Assembly (NCBI RefSeq): GCF_030464885.1
Contig: NZ_JALPRJ010000034.1
Span: 31,481-95,480 of the forward strand
DNA from: Caballeronia sp. SEWSISQ10-4 2
GTDB lineage: Bacteria > Pseudomonadota > Gammaproteobacteria > Burkholderiales > Burkholderiaceae
Direction: 5' to 3'
DNA length: 64,000 nucleotides
In this document: positions 9,265-16,828 of the stretch, piece after piece
Layout: each line of letters opens with the position of its first letter
Position numbering within the stretch: the stretch's first letter is position 1
The notes under the pieces: model-generated
What the model was told of the DNA's origin: nothing
Seen by the model: the letters and a program-made list of their open reading frames with translations, nothing else
Databases searched by the model: none
Made by a program: the position numbers and the translations under genes

Positions 9265-9642
9265 TTAAGCGGCGACCAGCGCGGGTCGTATCTTCGGCGC
9301 GCCGACGACCCCCGGCAACGCGCTGAAGTCCGTCAACATCCGCGCAACGATGGACGTTTGTGGCAACACCGTTCCAAAAAAACGGGTGGTCACGGCGTCC
9401 TCTATCAAGATGGTTGGAAAATTTTCCACATCGAGATCGTCGAAGCGATCCGCCTGGTTTTCGATGTCGATCCACGCAAAGCAGACCTCCGGATGAGCGT
9501 CTGCGAGCAGGTCGAAACCTTCGCGATAATCGCGGCACGTCCCGCACCATTCGGCACACAGGCAGGCGACGAGCAGCGTGCCGGCGCTGGCCAGACGCTC
9601 GGCAATCTGATCGGCGTCGGTGTCGAGATTCAGCGCGGGCAT
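9265..9642 (-). CDS. thioredoxin family protein
   Basis: 125 residues from the ATG at 9642, which has AAGGA five bases upstream; an upstream extension of the frame lacks an RBS. The active site AEWCGTCRDY (about residues 25-34) has the CxxC pair as CGTC instead of CGPC. Other thioredoxin-fold landmarks are FAWIDIE and the cis-Pro in VENFPTILI. There is no signal peptide, so it is cytosolic. The partner is unknown. It lies on the same strand as the dprA remnant and topB. Confidence 0.85.
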   Translation of the reverse strand: MPALNLDTDADQIAERLASAGTLLVACLCAEWCGTCRDYREGFDLLADAHPEVCFAWIDIENQADRFDDLDVENFPTILIEDAVTTRFFGTVLPQTSIVARMLTDFSALPGVVGAPKIRPALVAA

Positions 9643-9727
9643 GGTTCCTTGCGGTCCTCTTCGTAAGTGATTTGTCTGGCCTTGCAAGCAGCGGATTTTG
9701 TCGCGAATGTAGCATGACGTCGAAAAA

Positions 9728-10989
9728 TCAGCGTTCAAGCCGGGCAAAACGTCCTCCCGGCAACGCGCCGATTCGCCCCGTCAATTCGAGTTGCAGCAGC
9801 AGGCTTTGTAACGTCGCTCCATTCATTTCGGTCCGTTCGGCAAGAATTTCAAGCGTCGCGGGCGAGTGTCCGAGTGCATCGAGCAGGTGTTCGGCTTCGG
9901 GGTTGGCAGGTTTTATCGATGCCGACGCCCATGATGCACTGGCCGGCTTGCCGCGCGAGGCGGACGCGGATCCTGACCCTGACCCTGATGCGCTCTGAAG
10001 TTCCAGCGCGAATTCGCTGGTGGCCGGGTCGGCGCCGGCCGCCGCCGCTGGACGTGCTTTTCCTCGCCTTCGTGGTTTCGACGCGGGAGCCTCCGCCACT
10101 CCGCTCGGGACCGCTAAACCGAACTCCTCGAGAATATCCTCGGGCGTTTCCACGAGCTTCGCCCCCTGCTTGATCATCCGATGACACTCGCGCGACAGCA
10201 GCGCGTGGATCGATCCCGGAATGGCGAATACATCGCGCCCTATCGCGTCCCATCGCGCCCCATTCCGTTGGCGAGCCGGGCAGTAATCAGTGCCCGAGCA
10301 GCGAACCCGAGCGCATGGCTGCTTCGACGATCAGCACGCCACTCACGAGTGCCGCGATCAACCGGTTGCGCTGCGGGAAATTGGCTGACCGGGCCGGTGT
10401 GCCGAGCGGCCATTCGGACACGATCGTGCCGTTTGTCGCAATTTCATGTGCGAGCGCGTGGTGCAGCGACGGATAGACGAGATCCGCGCCCAAGCCCGCC
10501 CCGATGCGCGGCGCCATCGATACCGAGCGCAAGCCCCGACACCACCGTCAAGCCCGCATCCGACAGCGCCTGGGCGAAGCGCCGGGCATCTTCGATATCT
10601 CGCGGCGTGGCGCTCCGGCTGCCGACAATCGCGACCGCCCGCACTTGGAGCAGGTCCAGCCGCCCCTTTACATATAGCAGCGGCGGTGGATCGGGCATGG
10701 TCAGAAGCGCTGGCGGATACGCTGAATTCGCGAGCGTGACGATTGTGTTGCCCGCCACCGACGCCCATTCAAGCGTGCGCGCAAGGCATTCTTCGAAGGA
10801 ACCGAGTTCCGAGCGCGGCGGGCAGCCGAGCACGGCAAGCGCGGCTTTCTCACCGGCGATCGCCGCCAGCGCGTTAAACGGCTGGTTCAGCACCGCCTGC
10901 GGACCACCGAACTCGGCCAGCAACGCACGTAGCGCGATGGGCGGCAAACCGCTCGCATTCGCCAGTCGCAACCAGGCTGAAATGTCTTA
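9728..10989 (-). pseudogene. dprA: dprA (DNA processing protein A), multiply frameshifted
   Basis: Three collinear fragments in different frames make up one DprA. Fragment 1 (about 10986-10500) runs from AWLRLANASGLPP to the Rossmann part VAIVGSRSA...GLALGIDGAAHR. Fragment 2 (about 10496-10287) covers GADLVYP...FPQRNRLIAALVSGVLIVEAAMRSGSL. Fragment 3 (about 10232-9728) covers DVFAIPGSIHALLSREC...IKQGAKLVETPEDI and the winged-helix C terminus. Lesions: no ATG/GTG before fragment 1 (a TAA precedes DIS-AWL; TTG at 10971 is the only candidate); about 14 codons missing with a frame change after GAAHR; roughly 11 extra bases leading to a TGA at 10287-10289; and a tripled decamer that adds 20 bases. 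The intact protein protects incoming single-stranded DNA and loads RecA in natural transformation. Confidence 0.88.
10231..10260. repeat. three tandem decamers inside the dprA remnant
   Basis: Units CATCGCGCCC, TATCGCGTCC, CATCGCGCCC, each followed directly by the next. Removing two units would restore the conserved reading GRDVFAIPG on the minus strand, so the array looks like a slippage expansion that shifted the frame. Confidence 0.85.
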
Positions 10990-11261
10990 CGCACCGGTTT
11001 CGCCCAGATGGGGCGTGGTGTCGGCTGTCGGCATCTGGAAAGGCGTCATGTTAAAATTTTCATATCCCGAAATACGAAAGGATTGCCGAGCGGTCATGTT
11101 TCCGGCCGTTCGGGCAACGCGTTGCCGCTCCACGAGCAGCACTGACGCGGCGTTGAACCGACGCGTTTCAGCCCAATCATCTTCTCGATACCGGCACTCT
11201 TTTACAACCTGGCCGAATGGCCGACTATCGCGCGCTGCGGCGTGCGTCGATACTCTGAATC

Positions 11262-11765
11262 ATGGCTCTGCTCAACATACTCAAGTACCCGGACAAGCGG
11301 CTGCACAAGGTCGCGAAGCCCGTAGAAGTCGTCAATGACCGGATTCGCAAACTGGTCGCCGACATGGCTGAAACCATGTACGCGGCACCCGGCGTCGGCC
11401 TTGCCGCGACCCAGGTGGATGTGCATGAACGCGTGATCGTGATCGACACCTCGGACACGCACAACCAGCTTCAGGCGTTCATCAACCCGGAGATCATCTG
11501 GGCGAGCGACGAGAAGAAGGATCACGAGGAAGGCTGCTTGTCGGTGCCGGGCATCTACGACTTCGTCGAGCGGCCGGAAAAGGTTCGCGTGCGGGCGCTC
11601 AACGAGAAAGGCGAGACGTTCGAAATCGACTGCGACGAGTTGCTCGCCGTGTGCATCCAGCACGAGATGGATCACCTGATGGGGCACGTGTTTGTCGAAT
11701 ACCTGTCGCCGCTCAAGCAAACGCGGATTCGCGGCAAGATGAAAAAGCTCGAAAAGGCGCTGTAA
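11262..11765 (+). CDS. def: peptide deformylase
   Basis: 167 residues. It removes the N-formyl group from nascent proteins. All three family motifs are present: GVGLAATQ (44-51), EGCLS (90-94, metal ligand Cys92) and QHEMDH (133-138, two His ligands and the catalytic Glu). It is followed 49 bases later by fmt, the usual def-fmt operon that pairs initiator-tRNA formylation with deformylation. The 270 bases upstream, to the dprA remnant on the other strand, contain the promoter region. Confidence 0.97.
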   Translation: MALLNILKYPDKRLHKVAKPVEVVNDRIRKLVADMAETMYAAPGVGLAATQVDVHERVIVIDTSDTHNQLQAFINPEIIWASDEKKDHEEGCLSVPGIYDFVERPEKVRVRALNEKGETFEIDCDELLAVCIQHEMDHLMGHVFVEYLSPLKQTRIRGKMKKLEKAL

Positions 11766-11814
11766 CGCGTCGATTCACGAAGATTGATGCTGGAATTTGC
11801 AGGTTGCCCGATCG

Positions 11815-12807
11815 ATGACTCAATCGCTGCGTGTCGTGTTTGCTGGAACGCCTGAATTCGCCGCCGCCGCGTTGGCCGCCATTCACGCGGCGGGTTTTCA
11901 CGTGCCGCTCGTGCTGACGCAGCCGGACCGTCCGGCCGGGCGCGGGATGAAACTGGCCGCGAGCCCGGTCAAGCGCTTTGCCGTTGAACATGGCTTGCCG
12001 GTGGCGCAGCCGACCTCGCTCAGGCGCAATGGCAAGTATCCCGAGGAAGCGGTCGCCGCTATCGAGCGTTTGAAGGCCACGCCGCACGATGTCATGGTGG
12101 TTGCGGCGTACGGGCTGATCCTGCCGCAGGAAGTGCTCGATATCGCGCCGCTTGGCGCCATTAACATTCACGGCTCGCTGCTACCGCGCTGGCGTGGCGC
12201 TGCGCCAATCCATCGTGCGCTCGAAGCCGGCGACGCCGAGACGGGCATCACGCTCATGCAGATGGACGCAGGACTCGACACCGGCGCCATGATCCGCGAG
12301 GGCCGCATAGCAATTAGCCCGACAGACACCACCGCCACGCTGCATGAGCGCATGGCGCAACTGGGCGCTGAGCTGATCGTCGAAGCATTGCGCGATCTCG
12401 AGCGCGACGGCGCCTTGCCCGCCACGCCGCAGCCGCAAGACGGCGCGACCTACGCGCAGAAGATCGCCAAGCACGAAGCGGCGCTCGACTGGCGTCGTCC
12501 GGCGAGCATGCTCGCGCGCCAGATTCGCGCCTTCGATCCGTTTCCCGGCGCGTTCGGCACGCTCGACGGTGTTGTCGTAAAGATCTGGGCGGCCGAGCCG
12601 GTGGAATTGACGAGTGATGCCGAGGCTGGCGTGATCGTGGAAAGCGGCGCGGAGGGTGTCGTGGTTGCGTGTGCTCAGGGCGGCTTGCGTCTCACGCAGT
12701 TGCAAAAACCCGGTGGCAAACGTCTCTCCGTGCGCGAATTTCTTGCCGGATCGCCTATTGTTAAAGGGCAACGATTCGAACTTCGGGAAGTCGCGCCGGG
12801 AGCCTGA
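11815..12807 (+). CDS. fmt: methionyl-tRNA formyltransferase
   Basis: 330 residues from the ATG at 11815 (MTQSLRVVFAGTPEF); an upstream in-frame TTG is less likely. It transfers the formyl group from 10-formyl-THF to Met-tRNAfMet. The catalytic domain shows AGTPEFAAAAL, and the signature INIHGSLLPRWRGAAPI holds Asn and His of the active site; the downstream Asp is in DTGAMI. The C-terminal OB-like tRNA-binding domain covers about 205-330. Second gene of the def operon. Confidence 0.97.
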   Translation: MTQSLRVVFAGTPEFAAAALAAIHAAGFHVPLVLTQPDRPAGRGMKLAASPVKRFAVEHGLPVAQPTSLRRNGKYPEEAVAAIERLKATPHDVMVVAAYGLILPQEVLDIAPLGAINIHGSLLPRWRGAAPIHRALEAGDAETGITLMQMDAGLDTGAMIREGRIAISPTDTTATLHERMAQLGAELIVEALRDLERDGALPATPQPQDGATYAQKIAKHEAALDWRRPASMLARQIRAFDPFPGAFGTLDGVVVKIWAAEPVELTSDAEAGVIVESGAEGVVVACAQGGLRLTQLQKPGGKRLSVREFLAGSPIVKGQRFELREVAPGA

Positions 12808-12889
12808 AACGGTGACCGCGCGAATGCACCCGCGCCGTAGCCGCAGCGGCTAAAGCCAGCCAAGAACACAATTCACCAAAGGTCCCGCG

Positions 12890-13543
12890 ATGCTTGGAAT
12901 CACCGGTTTCACGCTGTTTGTCGTCGCCGTCATGTTGCTAAGCGTCACGCCCGGGCCAGATACGGCGTACATCGTTGGCCGGAGCGTCGCGCAAGGACGT
13001 GGCGCGGGTGTGGTGTCGGCGCTGGGCATTGCGCTTGGGTGCATCGTGCATACGCTCGCTTGTGCGTTCGGGCTCACGGCGTTGCTGGCTGCGTCGGCGA
13101 CTGCGTTCACCATCGTCAAGTTTGCCGGCGCGATTTATCTGATCTATCTGGGCGTGCGACTGATCTTCGCAAAGCCCGCAGCTGCGAAAGAGCGTGACAA
13201 CCAAGCCGAAGAAACCCGTGTTCGCGCCGCGCCGAAATCGCTCCAGCAACTCTTCGCGCAAGGCTTTGTTACGAACGTGCTGAACCCGAAAGTAGTACTG
13301 TTTTTCGTCTCTTTCATTCCGCAGTTCGTCGCTGCCGACAGCGCGCACAAGACGTTGGCGTTCCTCGCGCTCGGGTTTGTGTTCGTGCTCGTCAGCACTT
13401 TCTGGAACGCGATAGTTGCCTGGATTGCGGGCAGCGTGACGCAACGCTTCTCTGGCAAGCCGAGCGTAAAGCTATGGCTGGACAGGGTCGTAGGTAGTGC
13501 ATTCGTCGGATTGGGCATCAAGCTGGCGACTTCGCAAAGGTGA
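12890..13543 (+). CDS. LysE family translocator
   Basis: 217 residues with about six hydrophobic segments. The signature TPGPDTAYIVGRSVAQGRGAG near residues 20-40 is typical of the LysE/RhtB family, inner-membrane exporters of amino acids such as lysine, homoserine or threonine; the substrate cannot be read from sequence. A charged cytosolic loop lies near residues 100-120. It is on the same strand as fmt, 82 bases downstream, and may be in the same transcription unit. Confidence 0.88.
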   Translation: MLGITGFTLFVVAVMLLSVTPGPDTAYIVGRSVAQGRGAGVVSALGIALGCIVHTLACAFGLTALLAASATAFTIVKFAGAIYLIYLGVRLIFAKPAAAKERDNQAEETRVRAAPKSLQQLFAQGFVTNVLNPKVVLFFVSFIPQFVAADSAHKTLAFLALGFVFVLVSTFWNAIVAWIAGSVTQRFSGKPSVKLWLDRVVGSAFVGLGIKLATSQR

Positions 13544-13674
13544 TTGAATTTTTCCGGGATGCCCTTATCTAACATTTTGCTTACAATCTATGGCCGAACT
13601 GTTCGGTCAGGCAAAAAGGCCGTTTCGGCCGCTCGCGCTTAACGCGCATTGATATTGGGTGAGGAGTTCAAGAC

Positions 13675-14532
13675 ATGTTCAATTGGGTCAAAACCGCGAT
13701 GCTGATGGCTGCGATCACGGCCCTTTTTGTCGTGATCGGCGGAATGATCGGCGGCAGCAAGGGTATGGCGCTTGCGCTGATCGTCGCCCTCGCGATGAAT
13801 TTCTTCTCGTACTGGTTCTCCGACAAGCTCGTGCTGAAGATGTACAACGCACAGGAAGTCGACGAAGCCAGCGCGCCGCAGTTCTACCGCATGGTTCGCG
13901 AGCTTGCTACGCGCGCGCAGTTGCCAATGCCGAAGGTTTATCTCATCGACGAAGCCGCGCCGAACGCGTTCGCCACCGGCCGTAATCCGGAGCACGCGGC
14001 GGTTGCGGCCACTACCGGCATTCTGCGGGTGCTGTCCGAGCGCGAATTGCGCGGCGTGATGGCGCATGAGCTCGCGCACGTGAAGCATCGCGACATTTTG
14101 ATTTCGACAATATCGGCGACCATGGCCGGCGCGATCTCGGCGCTCGCGAACTTCGCGATGTTCTTTGGCGGACGCGATTCAGACGGGCGGCGGTCGAACC
14201 CGATCGCGAGCATTGCAGTGGCGATGCTTGCACCGCTTGCCGGTGCGCTGATCCAGATGGCAATATCGCGCGCGCGCGAATTCGAAGCCGATCGTGGCGG
14301 GGCGCAGATTTCGGGCGATCCGCAGGCGCTCGCCAGCGCCCTCGAGAAAATTCACGCCTATGCAGCGGGCGTGCCGTTTCCGACCGCCGAGCAACATCCG
14401 GCCACCGCGCAGATGATGATCATGAACCCGCTGGCGGGCGGCGGAATCTCCAAGCTCTTTTCGACGCACCCCGCCACCGAAGAGCGCGTCGCACGCCTGA
14501 TGGAGATGGCGCGAACCGGTCGGATGGAGTGA
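13675..14532 (+). CDS. htpX: membrane zinc metalloprotease HtpX
   Basis: 285 residues. Two transmembrane segments (about 6-25 and 30-46) precede an M48 domain with HELAH (131-135) as zinc site and the third ligand in REFEADRGG; two more hydrophobic segments are near 155 and 190. HtpX is an inner-membrane quality-control protease that degrades misfolded membrane proteins. GAGGAG lies upstream of the ATG. A terminator follows within 25 bases. Confidence 0.96.
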   Translation: MFNWVKTAMLMAAITALFVVIGGMIGGSKGMALALIVALAMNFFSYWFSDKLVLKMYNAQEVDEASAPQFYRMVRELATRAQLPMPKVYLIDEAAPNAFATGRNPEHAAVAATTGILRVLSERELRGVMAHELAHVKHRDILISTISATMAGAISALANFAMFFGGRDSDGRRSNPIASIAVAMLAPLAGALIQMAISRAREFEADRGGAQISGDPQALASALEKIHAYAAGVPFPTAEQHPATAQMMIMNPLAGGGISKLFSTHPATEERVARLMEMARTGRME

Positions 14533-14555
14533 TTGCACCAAGGGCGCAGGCCATA

Positions 14556-14585
14556 GACCCATCGCCGTTCAAGCGGCGATGGGTC
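14556..14585 (+). terminator. terminator hairpin after htpX
   Basis: Perfect 12-bp stem GACCCATCGCCG / CGGCGATGGGTC with a TTCAAG loop. The tail TTGTC is short, so strength is uncertain. Confidence 0.7.
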
Positions 14586-14588
14586 TTG

Positions 14589-14612
14589 TCATAACAGCGG
14601 TCATAACAGCGG
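14589..14612. repeat. perfect tandem 12-mer duplication
   Basis: TCATAACAGCGG occurs twice in direct succession right after the htpX terminator, in non-coding sequence. Confidence 0.85.
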
Positions 14613-14738
14613 AACCCCCTTCAATCCCGTCCGTTCGGCCAGCATGCAGGCGCCTATCTCAGGCCCAAACCCCTCGCAAGTTACAATACTTCGTTTGTGC
14701 GGACCGGCATTGGCCGGCTCGAACGCCTTCGCCCCGAC

Positions 14739-16223
14739 ATGACCGAAAAGCCTTCCCGGCGCCGCGCCGTTTCATCTGCGGATAGCAGCCGAGCGTCGTC
14801 CGACGCCCGTCTCGCTACGCTTCACCTCGCTCCCGATTCACTCGCGTTCGCGCTCGATGCCGCCGCGCAAGCGGTCGGCGCCGTGCGCGCCGGTTCCGCG
14901 CTGCCCGCGGCGTTGCAGACGGTGATCGCGGCAACGCATGTGGCGGTATCGCGTGGAGCGACGCAGGACATCGCTTATCGCACATTGCGGCGTCTCGCCG
15001 TAGCCGACGCGTTGCTTGCAAAGCTGGTGCGCAAGGCGCCGCCGCCGCACGTATCGAATGTGATGGTCTGCGCGTTCGCACTGCTAGTGGACGACGAAGC
15101 CGACGCCGCTTACACGCCGTTTACCGTGGTCGATCAAGCCGTCAGCGCCATCGCCGCGCGGCGCGAGTTTGCGTTTGCGAAGGGTCTGGTCAACGCGGTG
15201 TTGCGCTCGTTCCTGCGTGAGCGCGACGCGCTGCTGACTGAGGTTCAAAGCGATCCGGTCGCGCGTTTCAACTATCCCGCGTGGTGGATCGACGCCGTCA
15301 AGCGCGGCCAGCCCGACGAATGGGAAAACATCCTGGACGCCGGTAACCGGCAAGGCCCGCTTACCTTGCGCGTGAATGCACGGCGGATGAGCGTCGCGCA
15401 ATATCTCGACGTCCTCAAGGCCGAGCACATCGAAGCCGAAGCCGCGGGCATTCACGCCGTGCGCCTCAAAACACCGATGGCGGTCGACAAGATCCCCGGT
15501 TTTGCCGATGGCGTAGTCTCCGTTCAGGACGCCGGCGCGCAACTCGCCGCGCAGTTGCTGAACGCGCGCGACGGCATGCGCGTGCTCGATGCCTGTGCTG
15601 CGCCCGGTGGCAAAACGGGCCACGTGCTCGAACTCGCGAACGTAGAGTTGATCGCGGTGGAAAGCGATGCAGGGCGCGCGCGGCGCATTGGTGAGAATTT
15701 GCAGCGTCTGAATGTGCAAGCCGAGATTCGCGTGGGCGATGCCGGAGACCCGGCCGGTTGGTCGGACGGCGATCCGTTCGATCGTATTCTTGCCGACGTG
15801 CCGTGCTCGGCGTCGGGGATCGTGCGGCGTCATCCTGACATTCGCTGGCTGCGCCGTCCGACCGATATTGCCGCGCTGGTCGAAGAACAGCGCCGCATTC
15901 TCGCCGCGCTCTGGCCACTGGTTGCGAGCGGTGGCGAGTTGCTCTACGTTACGTGCTCGATCTTTCCCGAAGAGGGCGAGTTGCAGGCGCAGTGGTTTGG
16001 AGCGGTGCACGAAGATGCGGTACGATTGGACGCGCCGGGGCAATTATTGCCGACAGCCAGCCGAACCGGCACGGCTGGCTTGCAAGTATCACCGGACCCG
16101 GCCACGAACTCGCTGACGGACAATTCAGGCGAGGCGCAACGTACCCGCTTAACATTAACGCGGGACGCGGAAGCCTTTGCGGACCACGACGGATTCTTCT
16201 ACGCGCGCTTTCAGAAACGGTGA
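14739..16223 (+). CDS. rsmB: 16S rRNA (cytosine-967-C5)-methyltransferase
   Basis: 494 residues from the ATG at 14739 (MTEKPSRRR). An N-terminal NusB-like RNA-binding domain is followed by the RsmB methyltransferase domain. The SAM motif DACAAPGGKTG lies near 282-292; the two cysteines of m5C RNA methyltransferases are in DVPCSASG (about 354) and YVTCSIFPEEGE (about 405). It is longer than the usual 430 residues because of a 40-residue N-terminal Ser/Arg/Ala extension and a variable stretch before the final FFYARFQ. Its stop overlaps the next start (GTGA), indicating translational coupling to the DUF4390 gene. Confidence 0.94.
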   Translation: MTEKPSRRRAVSSADSSRASSDARLATLHLAPDSLAFALDAAAQAVGAVRAGSALPAALQTVIAATHVAVSRGATQDIAYRTLRRLAVADALLAKLVRKAPPPHVSNVMVCAFALLVDDEADAAYTPFTVVDQAVSAIAARREFAFAKGLVNAVLRSFLRERDALLTEVQSDPVARFNYPAWWIDAVKRGQPDEWENILDAGNRQGPLTLRVNARRMSVAQYLDVLKAEHIEAEAAGIHAVRLKTPMAVDKIPGFADGVVSVQDAGAQLAAQLLNARDGMRVLDACAAPGGKTGHVLELANVELIAVESDAGRARRIGENLQRLNVQAEIRVGDAGDPAGWSDGDPFDRILADVPCSASGIVRRHPDIRWLRRPTDIAALVEEQRRILAALWPLVASGGELLYVTCSIFPEEGELQAQWFGAVHEDAVRLDAPGQLLPTASRTGTAGLQVSPDPATNSLTDNSGEAQRTRLTLTRDAEAFADHDGFFYARFQKR

Positions 16224-16828
16224 CGATCAAACGCTTTTTTCCGCTGCGGCTCGCGCCTGCCGGCCAGGCCCTGCTGGGCTTGTTGTTGAGCCTTGCGCTG
16301 TCGTTCATGAGCGTTTCGGCCGCGCAGGCCGATCCCATCGCTGTGCAGCGTGCGTCGTTGCAGGCGGACGGAACCGGCTGGAGCCTCGACGCCCGTTTCG
16401 ACTTCGATCTCAACAGCAGTCTTGAAGATGCCGTGAACAAGGGCGTGCCTTTGTATTTCACAACCGATTTCAATTTGTCGCGGCCACGCTGGTATTGGTT
16501 CGACGAAGAACCGGTGAGCGTGTCGCAAAGCATCAGGCTTTCGTTTCAGCCGCTCACGCGCGAGTATCGTGTCTCCACGGGAGGCTTGCAGCTTGGCTTC
16601 GCCACGCTTCAGGAGGCGCTCGCGGTCGTCAAGCACGTAACGTCATGGCACGTGATCGATCGTAATCAGGTCAAGCCCGGCGAGACATATAACGCGTCGG
16701 TGCGCATGCAGCTCGACATAGCGTTGATGCCCAAGCCGTTCCAGATCGACGCGGTGAACAACCGCGACTGGAATCTCTCTTCCGACTGGAAGCGTTTCAC
16801 TTTTACGGCGGCGACCAGTGCTAAATAA
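16220..16828 (+). CDS. DUF4390 family exported protein
   Basis: 202 residues from the GTG at 16220, which overlaps the rsmB stop by four bases. A hydrophobic signal segment (LLGLLLSLALSFMSVSAAQA) ends near residue 35, so the protein is exported or membrane-anchored. The rest is mostly beta and resembles DUF4390: SLQADGTGWSLDARFDF, PLYFTTDFNLSRPRWYWFDE. Function is unknown. In Burkholderiales this family sits directly before the NtrY-like kinase, and here it overlaps the kinase start by 11 bases, which hints at a role in sensing. This is inference from context. Confidence 0.85.
   Translation: MTIKRFFPLRLAPAGQALLGLLLSLALSFMSVSAAQADPIAVQRASLQADGTGWSLDARFDFDLNSSLEDAVNKGVPLYFTTDFNLSRPRWYWFDEEPVSVSQSIRLSFQPLTREYRVSTGGLQLGFATLQEALAVVKHVTSWHVIDRNQVKPGETYNASVRMQLDIALMPKPFQIDAVNNRDWNLSSDWKRFTFTAATSAK

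Noticed and set aside
10181..11338. A 385-codon plus-strand open frame across the dprA region
   Set aside because: The DprA pieces on the opposite strand are clear even though broken; the plus-strand product is Ser/Arg-rich and resembles nothing.
15953..16219. Starting the DUF4390 protein 89 codons earlier
   Set aside because: That part overlaps rsmB in another frame; the GTG at 16220 gives a proper signal peptide and overlaps the rsmB stop.
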